The position numbers and the translations under genes were made by a program. Shown here piece by piece: positions 46,070 to 57,705 of a DNA stretch of 64,000 nucleotides. Each line of letters opens with the position of its first letter. The stretch's first letter is position 1. Source of the stretch: Erodium maritimum (Eukaryota; Streptophyta; Magnoliopsida; Geraniales; Geraniaceae). The stretch is from the NCBI GenBank assembly GCA_963921825.1, contig OY997596.1, positions 12,591,001 through 12,655,000 on the forward strand, in the 5' to 3' direction. Under the pieces are notes generated by a model. It saw only the letters and a list, made by a program, of their open reading frames with translations. It was not told where the DNA came from and did not search any database.

Positions 46070-47413
46070 CTCCTCTAGAGGGGCCGTCTGAGTCGGCTCT
46101 GCGACTGGAGGAACTCTAGGTGGTAACCCTGACGGTCCACTCTCAAACTCTGGTGCTCTGTAGAAGTAGCATCCTGGGCACTCGCTGCCCCTGTCTGCTC
46201 AACAGTTGGTGTCTGGCTCTGCCCCACAGCTTGGCGGCTCCTGGTCCCTCTCGGGCTGTAAACACGGGACCTCTCGTGTACTCGTTGCATTTACAACGTA
46301 AGTTCACATTTCAAATTAACTCCGGTGGTTCGATTTATCAAAAAGGGACGTTCTCATGCGTCTCAAAGGGATCTCACTTGGATCACTAGTACGTAGTAAA
46401 GTTTGGAACAGACGGTTCGATCAAAACACAAGGACGTTCACGTGCGTCCCACTAGGATCAAATAATTACCAACCGCACTTAGGCTCAGAAGATATATATA
46501 ATACTTTATATAAAAGCAAACAAGGCCGCATCTTAGTGCGTCTCTCAACAACAATCATCGGTTCAATCAAATCAATCAACTCCCATCGGAGGAACAATCT
46601 CAATCAATTTACACAAATCGCAAAGCAACAGGCATACCCCTCGATTGGGTATCTTCCCAATTCTAAGTCTAGAATCGTAACACGATAAATTTCACAATTT
46701 ATGTCCTCAACTCTTTTCCATAATCTCAATCCCTTACCTTTCTCTTATAACATTCATGCCGATCTCGCGTCGTTACAACCCGATTCAGGCGTCCCCGAAT
46801 CTCGTTGTAACCACTTGACATCTCTCTATCACGCTCGACTACAATGGCGCCCCTAAGTCAGCCCGTGATAGTGCAAACACTTCAGTTTCTACCGAACATT
46901 CGGCATGACCCGTTTGTATTTTCCTCTAACCATCCGCTCAAGCGGGACATTTATATAATAACCTGTACACAGAGTCCTACCCATATGGTACACACAAAAC
47001 CTCTCAAGTACACTACATCTTGAACACCATAAGTATCCCATGCGGGTCTTAGTACGTATCTCATTATCACCCGATCAGTTTAGCCCTTCAGGTTTTACTT
47101 ATCAATTAACGACCGTCTTAAGCGGCAATTCCCTCAACAATTATTTAACCAACATGTCATAACCAACCAGAGCACCGCTCATTCATCCGATCTAAACCCG
47201 ATCTTAATCTCAATCTCAATCTCTGTCTCGACTTATTTTCCATTTCAAACTCAATTTCAAATTTAAGTCAAGCCTCAGCTTCAAACTCAATGTCAATTTC
47301 AAACTCACTATCGATTTCGACTCAATATCAATATCAACTTTAATTCTAAAAGAACGGTGGGCACTTAAACAAGTCGACAATTACCAATTAATTTTCACAA
47401 GGCATTCAATACT

Positions 47414-47575
47414 TAGAGTTCTCATGCTCCGCAAAGTACACAACACAATCAATACATAGAGTTATCATGCTCCGCAAAGTACACAACACAATCAATACAC
47501 ATAGTTCTCATGATCCGTAAAGTACACAACACAATTAATACACAGAGTTCTCATGCTCCGCAAAGTACACAACAC
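47414..47575. repeat. Four tandem 43-bp units in the gypsy leader
   Basis: TCATGCTCCGCAAAGTACAC recurs with starts at 47422, 47465, 47508 and 47551. It lies between the 5' LTR and gag of the minus-strand element, beside a low-complexity CAATTTC/CAATCTC-rich tract (47200-47340). Confidence 0.85.
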
Positions 47576-48164
47576 CGTTAATGAGAGTGCAAGAGTACTC
47601 GAGTTCTACTCCTTACTCAAATGACATCCCAATTGGATCACCATTTCAACTTAATTCTTTAAATAACAATCAACATCTTAACCAAGTCAACACTCCAGTG
47701 ATTCAACATTTAACAATTTTAACACTTCAATAAGTCAAGAAGTCAATACTTCAGTAAATCAACACTTCAACCTCAACGATCATGGAACGACCAACCACGA
47801 CGGTAACACACTTAACAACTAATTTACTAAACGACCGGTTTATAATGGCTCGATCATTGCTCGTTAACCCAATACAGATCTCGACCGTTCGGCTTCACCG
47901 ATCACTGTATCTTACAGTCATTAGGGTAAGGGTACCAATCAAGCAATGTAACCATCATAACAAAGAGATTCAAACTTAAGCAACTTTGAACAATCAAGAC
48001 TCGCGTCGTTCCCACTCTACGCATCAATTGTTTTCAACTTGTGTCACTGAGTACACGACTTAGACCTCCTAACTCTACCCACCTAATTGACGTCGGTCCG
48101 AGGTTTTGAAAACATGTTCAAAATCTAAACCCGTTTCAAATGAAACCAGGCTCTGATACCAAAT

Positions 48165-51100
48165 TGTCACGCCCCAAATCCGGTTTTGGCCGGACTCGAG
48201 ACATGACTTGAAATAAACGAGATAAAAGTAGTCAAACAGTAATAAACTCCTTTAAAGCTGAAACGAGTCCCAAGATGTTTCTCAAATAATTCGATCCAAA
48301 ATTTCAAATATAGTGTCAAACTCGACAAGTAACAATAGGATAAATAAAATTCAACAACGTGGACCAACACGTCTCTAATACAACCCTCGAGACATCCAGA
48401 AGCTCCCGAGCTTCGAATTCCCCAATTTCAAGCACACATGTACACACAATAAGTAAACAAGTAGGGGTGAGCTTACGCTCAGTAGGGAAAATCGTAAACA
48501 ACTTTAGTCTCCAATTTTAATAATAAAACTGCTTTAGTCCGGTGTCACAAAAGTGCTTAAAACCCTTAGACCAGAAGATGTAAGAAACAAATAAAAGCAA
48601 CAAGAACAATAACGCATTCTCAAGGATAACGATAACTTCCCGGAGAATAAATAAAGAGCACTGCAATAAAAGAGAATACCATCACAATTGGGAATGAGTA
48701 AATACTATTAATCTATGAAATGCTATGGAATCAGTGTAAATAAAATAGTATCGCTTTTTCCAAGATAACCGTAACTCAAAAGATACCGTGAAAAATACTA
48801 TAAACGAATCGTAACCACTAAAATGGGAGCAAATAATATCACACCAACCACTTGCTTTCTCAAGCCTCCGATCCACGAATAGATTCTGGTGTCACATCGG
48901 TTCCCATATTTCGATCCACCAGAGTACCCATATCATATCAGATTTTCCCTCGGTCCAGAGGTGGCACATACATCGGGGCTACCGGAAACCATCCCCGGGG
49001 GACGCTCATTGTCGGGATTCCCGGAAATGCCCCCAAAGGACCATAGATCATAGGGAACCAAGGTAGTGCTCCCGTAGGATGCATACGATTAAGTGAAACC
49101 ACAGTAACCATTTCTCACAGAGTAATCCATCCAACTGCCCCGTAGGGTCCACCTCCAATGCCCTCAGGCTCCGATAATCAATGCCCCGTAGGGTCCAATA
49201 CCCAATGCCCTCAGGCTCCAATAATAAATCCCCATCGTATCCAATAACCAATGCCCTCAGGCTCCAATAATCAATCCCCATCGTATCCAATAACCAATGC
49301 CCTTAGGCTCCAATAATCAACCGTTATCCCGCAGGATCTGCCAACACCAACGACTATAACACCACCGGATTACCCCCCGATGTAAGTACCATACCGAACA
49401 ATCAATCATTTTAAGAATAAGAATAAGGGAAACACACAATAATATATCCATCAACCAACACTTATCGAATCACACTTTCACCACAACACACCAAAGACAT
49501 TCACTTAATCCTCAATATTAGAAGTACACACGTTCATCAATACACACCACACGGGATTCATACCCACAATTACACTTACCGTCATACTTACCTGTCACGA
49601 ACCATCGGTCCATCGATCACCTGATCGTACCGTTTGGCACAATCAGTCATACTCGATCATCCGTTCAAGCATTCAATCATTCAAAATTCAATCAATCAAC
49701 CAATCATGTAAACATTCGATCAATCAATCAAGCCTACGATTTAGCTAGTTTCGTTAGACTCTTAACTTATCCAAATTAAGCAATCAAGCATGTGAACCTA
49801 ACACAACAACTAATCCGAGGGCCCATCACGACCTCTCTACCAGTAAAAAAATTCCCAAGTATTGAAAGCGAGTTACACTAGTTATTCTCATCTTAAGCAT
49901 GCATTCTAGACACGTCCGATTATTAGTAATTGAAAGACAATTATTCTAGGTATTCGCATCCTATGTGCAACTTCTAGGACCTTTCCGATTTTATTAACCT
50001 AATAGGCATACTAGTATTGAAATACTCGAGTAGTTAGACTTTCCCTACCTTGTGGTCTTCCTCTAATAAGACTTCTCACTGCTGACGACCGGGCCGACCC
50101 CGTCTTCTCGGACGAAGTCCCAGTTCTCGAGCGAAGTCCAGTCTGGGTTTGACAAATAAAATGTCCAATCAATACTGATAATTGTCCGAAGGTCCACTGA
50201 TTTAACCAAATTTGTCCTTTAATTTCTCACCTTGAATTAATTAAATTAGTTAATTAAATATAATATTAAAATATTTTTCTTTGAAACCGGGTTGACCCGG
50301 ATCCGACCCGGCCCCGCCCCAGACCTGGTCCAAACCCGGGCCTAAGGCCCGTCTTCTATCTTGCTCGGCCCAAGGCCTATCCTGCCTCGCCCGGCCCGTT
50401 GCTAACCAGGCCCAAGGCCCAACTCGGCTAGGGTTTCTGACTGTCCCGAGCATGGCGAGCCGAGGATGGCGGCGGCGAGGTCGGGCGCGGACGGCGTCAG
50501 GAGGTGAAGGGAGGACGAGTGAGGGACGGCTGGGGCGAGCTCCGGCTCTCTCGTCCAGTCCTGACGGCTAAAAGAGGTCGCCGGTGAGATGGGTTCCAGA
50601 TCTGAAACGTGGGAGTTCCGGCGATGCTCTTCTACCGTTCCCGACCTCGAATGAGCTGAAAGCTCGAGGTTTTCTGGAAACCAAGAGGTGGAGAAGGTGA
50701 TTTTGGGGGGGGGGGGGGATCGAGCTCAACTTTGATGGTTTGGCTCGAAACAGACACGACGGGTCTGAATCACAAAGGGCGGCGACAGTTAGGGTTTCGA
50801 ATCGAGGAGGAGAAGAGCGAGGGAAAAGTGGTTTATGGGTTGGGGTTCCGTCGAGAGTGAATTAGAAGATGGAGAAGGAGAATACGAGACGGGGTGAGAT
50901 CGGAGAAGAAGAGTCGCGGCGGCGCTCGTCTGGTTCGCGATCCAGCGAGAGGAAACGCGCGCGGGAGAAGAAGCTCTCGCCTCGGTTCGCGTGCGCGAGA
51001 AATGCGATCTGAAGCATCGCGTGCGAGGTTAACCTGCACGTAGGGTTGAGACGCGCCTTCACGGGCTTGTCTTGCGTATGGGCCTGACCTCACTTCTGGT

Positions 51101-51256
51101 TGGGCCCATACTGGCCCAAAAATCCCAACTCAGCCCAAATTTTCTTCTCTTTTTATTTTTTTTATTTTTCCCTCTCAACTTTCACTCGTTGCAAAACTCT
51201 ACCCTTACGTTTCAATTTTCAAAATATTTCCCTTTAGTAATAAGTGGGATTTTACA
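48165..51256 (-). repeat. 5' LTR of the 11.7-kb gypsy element
   Basis: 3092 bp, nearly collinear with 39564-42586. Differences include a G-run of about 14 at 50705-50718 where the other LTR has GGGGTGGG, and an extra CAATGCCCTCAGGCTCC-type repeat near 49200-49300. Hairpin block at 48468-48481. Confidence 0.9.
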
Positions 51257-53262
51257 TTTACCCTGAGCACGGAGAATACCGGAGGTAGGCCCCAACGTCA
51301 GCAGCTAGGAGACGCAGCTGTGGTTCTTCTTGAGGTAGGGATTTCCTCGAAACCCGCTTTATTACGGAAGTACTAGAATGCATATATGGAAACCTAATAA
51401 CCGGATAAGAACTAATATGCATGTAGGATGTGAATAACTAGCGTAGACGTATTATACAGTGAACATTTACGATTTCAGTCTTGGGAATTGCCGTACTGGT
51501 AGAATCGGGCCATGTCGCGCTTGTTTGTTGCATGAATCTGCTTGGTGTTGTATTGTTTGAATGGATAATAATTAACTAACATAAAAACGAGTAGAATTGA
51601 ACTAGTGATACATGTTGCTGACTTGAGTGGTTATTTCCTGTTTCGTTGATATGTTGAACTGGGGATGTTGGGGATTTAATACCGGTTAAGCCGGTGGGGT
51701 TACTACGTGGATTGTGGTGTCGGTAAGCGATGGTAAGTGCGGAACAGTTGTGAGTGTAATTAAGGGTCAAAGCATATTATTTTCGGTGTAACATGTCGTT
51801 ACTATGTGTGGGCAAGTGTGCTGTGATTGTTATGATGTGAATCATTGGTTGTGGTATGGTCGGGTGAGTGATAGACCGACGTGATTGTGATTGTGGTTGT
51901 GGTACCGTGGTTACTTGTGAGTGTGATTGTGATTGTTGGTTGAATTTGTGCCCGAGAGGGTGTTGTACCTTCCGATGCGCGTCCGGTAGAGTATGAGAGA
52001 TGTACTTCCGTCAGGTGTATCGTACCTTCCAGCACGTAATCGGTGAAGTGTGATGTTGTGTTGTGCTTTGATTACATGAGAAAGGTGGTTTCCCTACCTT
52101 CCGACCGTGAGTCGGTAAAACGCTGTGTTCCGCGAAGAGGTGGTTTCCCTACCTTCCGACTAGCACTCGGTAAAACGCTGTGTTGTACCGCGATGAGGTT
52201 GTTCCGCGATGCCGTGAGAGATGAGGCCGCGAAGAGGCGATTTCCCTGCCTTCCGTCGATCGGTAAAACGCTGTGTTCGGCGATGAGGTTGTACCGCGAA
52301 GAGGCTGGGCCTGTGTTCTGGATGAGGTCGACCGCCTCTCCCGATTGTGTGTTGGGGAAAGTTGCGTACGGCTACGCCGGGCCGAGCGGGTTGCTCCCGA
52401 GACCATGCATGGGTTACGAGTTGTGTGTTTTGAAAATGTTTGGATTGAACGAGTGTTGCTGTGTTTGTGGCTATGGGTGTTTCCTTGTTATGAGTTGTGT
52501 GTGACCGCGAATGTCTTGATTTTGATTGTGTGATGATGAGTTCATGTGTGTGGTTTCCGTGTAAGTTAAAGCGTCGTCTTTGTGGCTATCTGTGAGTCGA
52601 GTGTGAAAGGATTCTGGACGAGGATTTTTGGGATAGTCCGTGGTCGAGTAGATTGAAGGTTGTCTAATTTGTGTTACGTATTCTCGTTGTCTTTTTCCCT
52701 TTTAATTGTTAAAGGTTAGTTTGGAAACGTGCTTGATGTTTTACTTGAATTGTTACCTGTGGTGGTTTTCTTTGGTTTGCTCCTTCGGTGTTGCATTGGT
52801 TTAACGACTAGTGTTGAGTTAAGGTTGGAGATTGTTGGTCCGGGGAGTGACCGGGTAAATTGAGTAGTATTTTAAAATGGTTAAATTGTCGTGTCGATTT
52901 TATCAACCCTTGTATTACACTTTAAACTTTAAACCTTGGACTGCGATCTTTGTAAATCCGTAAAGAGCGATTTTCGTGGTTTTTCCTACTGAGCGTCAAG
53001 CTCACCCCTTATAGTGTTTTCTACAGGTAGTAGCTTGATTTGGAGTAGAGGACATCGCGGAGCATGGAGCTAGCGAGGGTCCGGGATTCGTTTTTACTTT
53101 ATGTTATTAGAGACGTACTGTTATTTGACTCTTGTATTGGACTGAGCTCAAGACTCAGGGATTCGAACTTCTGTTAAGTTATTACTTGTTTTAAACTGTT
53201 ATTATTTAAATTTCACTAAGTCACGTTACGGGTCCGGTCAGTACCGGATTTGGGGCGTGACA

Positions 53263-53656
53263 ATTTGGTATCAGAGTCTGGTTTCATTTTGAAATGATTT
53301 TTCAAAACCTCGGACCGTACGTCAACTAGGTGGGTAGAGTTAGGTGGCTAAGGTCGTAGTGCTCGGTGACGCAAGTCAAAATTTTCCTATGCGTAGAGTC
53401 GATACGACGAGAGCCTCGTTTGTTAAAGTGCGTCGTTTAAGTTTTACTTTATTTGATTTGTACCTTTTTTCTCTGTTGGCTGTACACCTTAGTGGATCCA
53501 TGATGCCGATCGGTTGAGATCGGGGTTGGTTAAAGAGCGAGGCTCGGGCTGGTTATGACGCATTGGTTGATTTATTGATGTGTGGGTTGTCCCGCTTAAG
53601 CGGTTGGTTAATCTAAACTACGAACCGATCATCAGGAGTTGTCGGGAATTGGTTGT
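53263..53656 (+). mobile_element. Primer-binding site and truncated leader of a second gypsy copy
   Basis: TTTGGTATCAGAG follows LTR B directly, then leader sequence matching the complement of 47770-48164. It is cut off where the copia 3' LTR starts. Confidence 0.8.
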
Positions 53657-53713
53657 TGTTAGGTTGACTAATGATTAAGCTAGCCATGCCGTAAATCATA
53701 CATCAACTCAAGC

Positions 53714-54634
<921 letters not shown>

Positions 54635-54757
54635 TGCTGGATACACAAAGAGTTTCTTGAGCTGTTCAAACATACCCAGTTGCTAAATAAAACTATTCAG
54701 CTTTCCTGATTTCAATTAAATGCACATTACTAACGTGGTAAAGAATTGTCCGATGAG

Positions 54758-55017
54758 CAGAGGCGGATATAGAAATATAATTTAGGGTGTGCCATCGACC
54801 ATTTCTATATGCGGTAAAATAAATAAATAGAAACTACACTCACATGCAAACTATGTGCAATGCAGATCTTAGAATGCTCATAACCTTTTCATATGAACTC
54901 CGATTTAGGCCCGTAAGATATCAAATCGAAGATATCTGAAAACTCAACGATTGTATATACCTTTTGGGGACTAGGGTATGCCATGAAATACCCTGTAACC
55001 CTTTAAATCCGCCCTTG
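54758..55017. mobile_element. hAT MITE, right copy of the composite
   Basis: 260 bp in the same orientation as the left copy, start CAGAGGCGGATATAG; the right end is slightly decayed (AAATCCGCCCTTG). It lacks one CATGCAAACTACG repeat found in the left copy. Confidence 0.82.
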
Positions 55018-55213
55018 ACTCAACCACATGTTTTTCATTTTTTCATGTGGGTAGGTAGGGTAGGTAACTTAGTTCCTTGTCAAATTTTACTATCTCACTT
55101 GTATATTTTTGTGCTATAAATACAAGCAACTCCGAACATCAAAAATACAACTTGGCAAATTACAATTCAAAAACCAAGTCCTCTCTCTTTAGTTTACAAC
55201 TAATAAGATTTAG

Positions 55214-57111
55214 GGTTATTATCATCCGAGTACCCTAAAAATACTTGGTTTTCATCCGGGTACCCTAATCAAACTTTGTGACACATTAGTACCCAAACGA
55301 AACATGTTGTTTGAACTTAGTACCCGCCGTTAGTTTCTGTCTATTTTCCATCCATTTTTCCATGCAAAACATTAAAAAGTCTAAAATACCCTTCACCAAC
55401 ACTAAAATTTTCAAAAACATGCCATTGGTTTTCAAAAATTTATTTTATTTATTTATTTTATATAAATCAGTTTTAAATTTTTAAAAAATCAGTTTATTCT
55501 TAAAAAAATCAGATTTTATTTTTTTTCAGATTAGTTTTTATTTTAAAAATTAATATTTTATTTTAAAAAATAAGATTTTATTTTAAAAAAATTATCTTTT
55601 ATTTTAAAAAATCAGATTTTATTTTTAAAATTCAATTTTTTTTAAAAATAGATTTTATTTTTTTTAAAATAGATTTTATTTTTAAAAATCAGATTTTATT
55701 TAAATCAATTTTTATTTTTTAAAATCAGATTTTATTTAAAATTTAATTTTCATTATTAAAAATTCTATAATATCCTGTTTTATTAATTTCATTTTTATTA
55801 TCAAAAATCATAATTAATTATTACTTATTTTAATAACTTTTAATTTTCATAATTATTATTTTTTACCTATTCATATTCTTTTAATTTTTTTAATTAACTT
55901 AGTCTTTTTAAATTATTATTTTTTACAACTTTATAAATCAGATTTTATTAAATTTGTTTTTTTTGTTCTTTTCAATTTACTACCCTTTCTTCTTTCCTGT
56001 ACTTTTCAAGCACAATACCCAGATCTACAACAACTATGTTTGTAGAAAGAGTAACGTAATATTATCGAAATTAATTCATGGGTAAGAATTAATTTCAAAC
56101 AACCCAGATCCACATCAACTCCAAACTCCTCCTCCTAAATCATATGGGTTTAGTTTCAAAACCAAATTTCCGAAATCTCTTTTGATTTCAAACTCAGATT
56201 TAGAACTCAAAAGTCAAACCCAGAAACCCACCTCCCATACTCATAGCTCCACACCCCACCTCCCATACCCATCTCCATCTGCATCTCCAAAAACCCATAA
56301 ATCAAACCCACCTTTTGACTGGAGGTGATGAACTGGCGACCGGCGACCCCAAGGTCTCCGACTTCGGCCTCTCCTCCCTCCCGGGTACCTCCGTAGTGAC
56401 GGCCTTCGTTCACATAGGCACATGACCGGAAGAGAGAGGTTTACATGGGGTTGGGATTGGAAGAGGAGAGAGAGAGAGAGGTGTGGATGAGGTTGAGGTT
56501 GGAAGAGGAACGAAAGGGATGGAGGCGTGGATGGGGTTGGGGTTGGAAGAGGAGTTATGCAGATATGGAATTGTAAAAAAAGGAATAGAAAAAAAGAATA
56601 ATAATTATTTTTTTTTAAAAAATAAAGCTGATTTTTCTAAATAAAAACTATTTTTTGACATAAAGATGATTTTTTTAAAATAAAAACTATTTTTTATACA
56701 TATTTTTTTTAGAAATAAATCTGATTTTTAAAAGTAAAAACTGATTTTCTAAAAATGAAGTTTGATTTTTGAAAATAAAAACTGATTTTTTTTAAAAATC
56801 TGATTTTTAAAAATAAATTCTGATTTTTTTAAATAAAAGATTGATTTTTTAAAATAAAAAACTGATTTATATAAAATAAATAAAAAGAATTTTTTGGGGT
56901 TAAAAGAAATAAGGGGTACTTTGGGTATTTAAAAAAAATTGGGGTCATGTGCAAGACCCATGATCATTTTCCATCCAAAACGGATGGAAAACTAACGGCG
57001 GATACTAAGTTGACACAAAATGTTTCGTTTGGATACTGATGTGTCACAAAGTTTGGTTAGGGTACTCAGATGAAAACCAAGTATTTTTAGGGTGCTCGGA
57101 TGATAATAACC
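55214..57111. mobile_element. Mutator-like foldback element with a gene-like centre (possible Pack-MULE)
   Basis: 1.9 kb. Ends GGTTATTATCATCCGAG at the left (55214) and the same as the complement of the right (57111); the inverted repeats extend about 170 bp. It shares the TCTATTTTCCATCCATTTTT motif and the AAATCAGATTTTATTTTT-type arms with the element in ATG1 intron 4, so both belong to one family. The target duplication is unclear: TTACAACTAA (55194-55203) and TTACAATTAA (57112-57121) may be the pair. An AG microsatellite lies near 56468. No transposase. Confidence 0.75.
56333..56424 (+). pseudogene. Kinase-like fragment inside the Mutator-like element
   Basis: One frame reads GDPKVSDFGLSSLPGTSVV. 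KVSDFGLS is the activation-segment start of many plant protein kinases (CIPK and receptor-kinase types both fit). Only about 20 residues are readable before a stop at 56422. It suggests capture of a kinase exon; the match is short and could be chance. Confidence 0.35.
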
Positions 57112-57158
57112 TTACAATTAAGTGTGTCTTTATTTGTTCTCAACCTAGCTTAGAACCA

Positions 57159-57705
57159 ACATCGAATCTTGTCGCCTAATCACATGCATGTGTTGGGGTG
57201 AAGGCCTGTGTTATTTAAAGTTTTGTGCATCAGATATAGGGCAATCATACGAAGCATATATAATTTACGCTAACTTTTAGTCACCAGCTCAACCTCGCCA
57301 ATATTTAAGTTTATCTAGTCCCATTTCGTCACATGCATATATGTTGGGGTTTGTATCTAGTAAATCCGGTTCACTTTGAAGGCAAAAAATTAAACACTCT
57401 AGAGGAATAAATAATTTATTAGAAGTCTACATAATTCAGTACTGCCAGAAAAATTCATTGGCAGGTTCTTACGAGGAGTCGATTGTACCTCAAAGCCTGT
57501 AATACAAGAAACGATTATTAGAGTATCAGTTATGGTGGAGATCAATGAGGATATCTTTAAGATTTTAATTGATTTTTTTGGAACAGATAATGAGGAACGA
57601 TATTACTATCAATCAAAAATTACATATTAAAATCGAGGGTCCTGAATTTCAGAATATTATTCGAGTCCTTTATAGGTGACTTAGTTTTCATGGACCCATA
57701 GAACT
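57159..57705. other. Repeat-like sequence, class unknown
   Basis: About 550 bp between the copia LTR and the solo gypsy LTR. TGTTGGGG occurs at 57191 and 57347, the start expected of an LTR, and a TCTAACA end occurs near 61587, so the region could be one LTR split by the solo LTR. Target duplications do not confirm this. No coding sequence. Confidence 0.3.

Larger units (their letters stand above)
39564..51256 (-). mobile_element. Complete-length Ty3-gypsy chromovirus-type element, TTTAC target duplication
   Basis: 11.7 kb on the minus strand: 3' LTR 39564-42586, internal 42587-48164, 5' LTR 48165-51256. TTTAC flanks it at 39559-39563 and 51257-51261. The primer-binding site reads TTTGGTATCAGAGCCTGG on the minus strand beside the 5' LTR (initiator Met type). 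A purine-rich tract (AAGGGGGGTAGAC) after GAGGACGAAATTC lies beside the 3' LTR. Gag and a chromodomain-type C-terminus are recognisable; the pol between them is unreadable or deleted, so it is not autonomous now. The two LTRs are very similar, implying a fairly recent insertion. Confidence 0.92.
38246..53262 (+). repeat. Gypsy LTR B, split by an 11.7-kb element
   Basis: From TGTAAAGACTTG to GGGGCGTGACA. The parts 38246-39563 and 51262-53262 join into about 3.3 kb. Contains a CT-rich leader, a donor-like site (GGTGAGTT at 38725-38732), a G-quadruplex motif (39244-39275), repeats of TTCCGAC...GTCGGTAAAACGC (52097-52280) and the block TGAGCGTCAAGCTCA (52990-53004) with an acceptor-like CTACAG to 53026. 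Confidence 0.87.
34832..53656 (+). mobile_element. Ty3-gypsy DNA inserted in copia: truncated LTR, internal remnant, full LTR, start of a second internal region
   Basis: LTR A (34832 to about 35760) begins TGTAAAGACC and is cut short. An internal remnant (35761-38245) holds an aspartic-protease fragment and ends in GGGGACGAAATTCC and a purine-rich tract. LTR B (38246-53262, split by another element) follows, then a primer-binding site TTTGGTATCAGAG and leader up to 53656. LTR B thus has a 3'-type neighbour on its left and a 5'-type neighbour on its right, as in a tandem array of two elements sharing one LTR. Confidence 0.78.
55018..57158 (+). repeat. Remainder of the copia 3' LTR, split by a Mutator-like element
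   Basis: 55018-55213 matches 31105-31300 of the 5' LTR, including the TATA region (GCTATAAATACAAG). 57112-57158 matches its end (TTTGTTCTCAACCTAGCTTAG). Together with 53657-53713 they make one LTR. Confidence 0.8.

Noticed and set aside
52043..52504. 153-codon Cys-rich open frame in LTR B
   Set aside because: Lies in a repeated part of the LTR with an overlapping frame on the other strand; no domain recognised.
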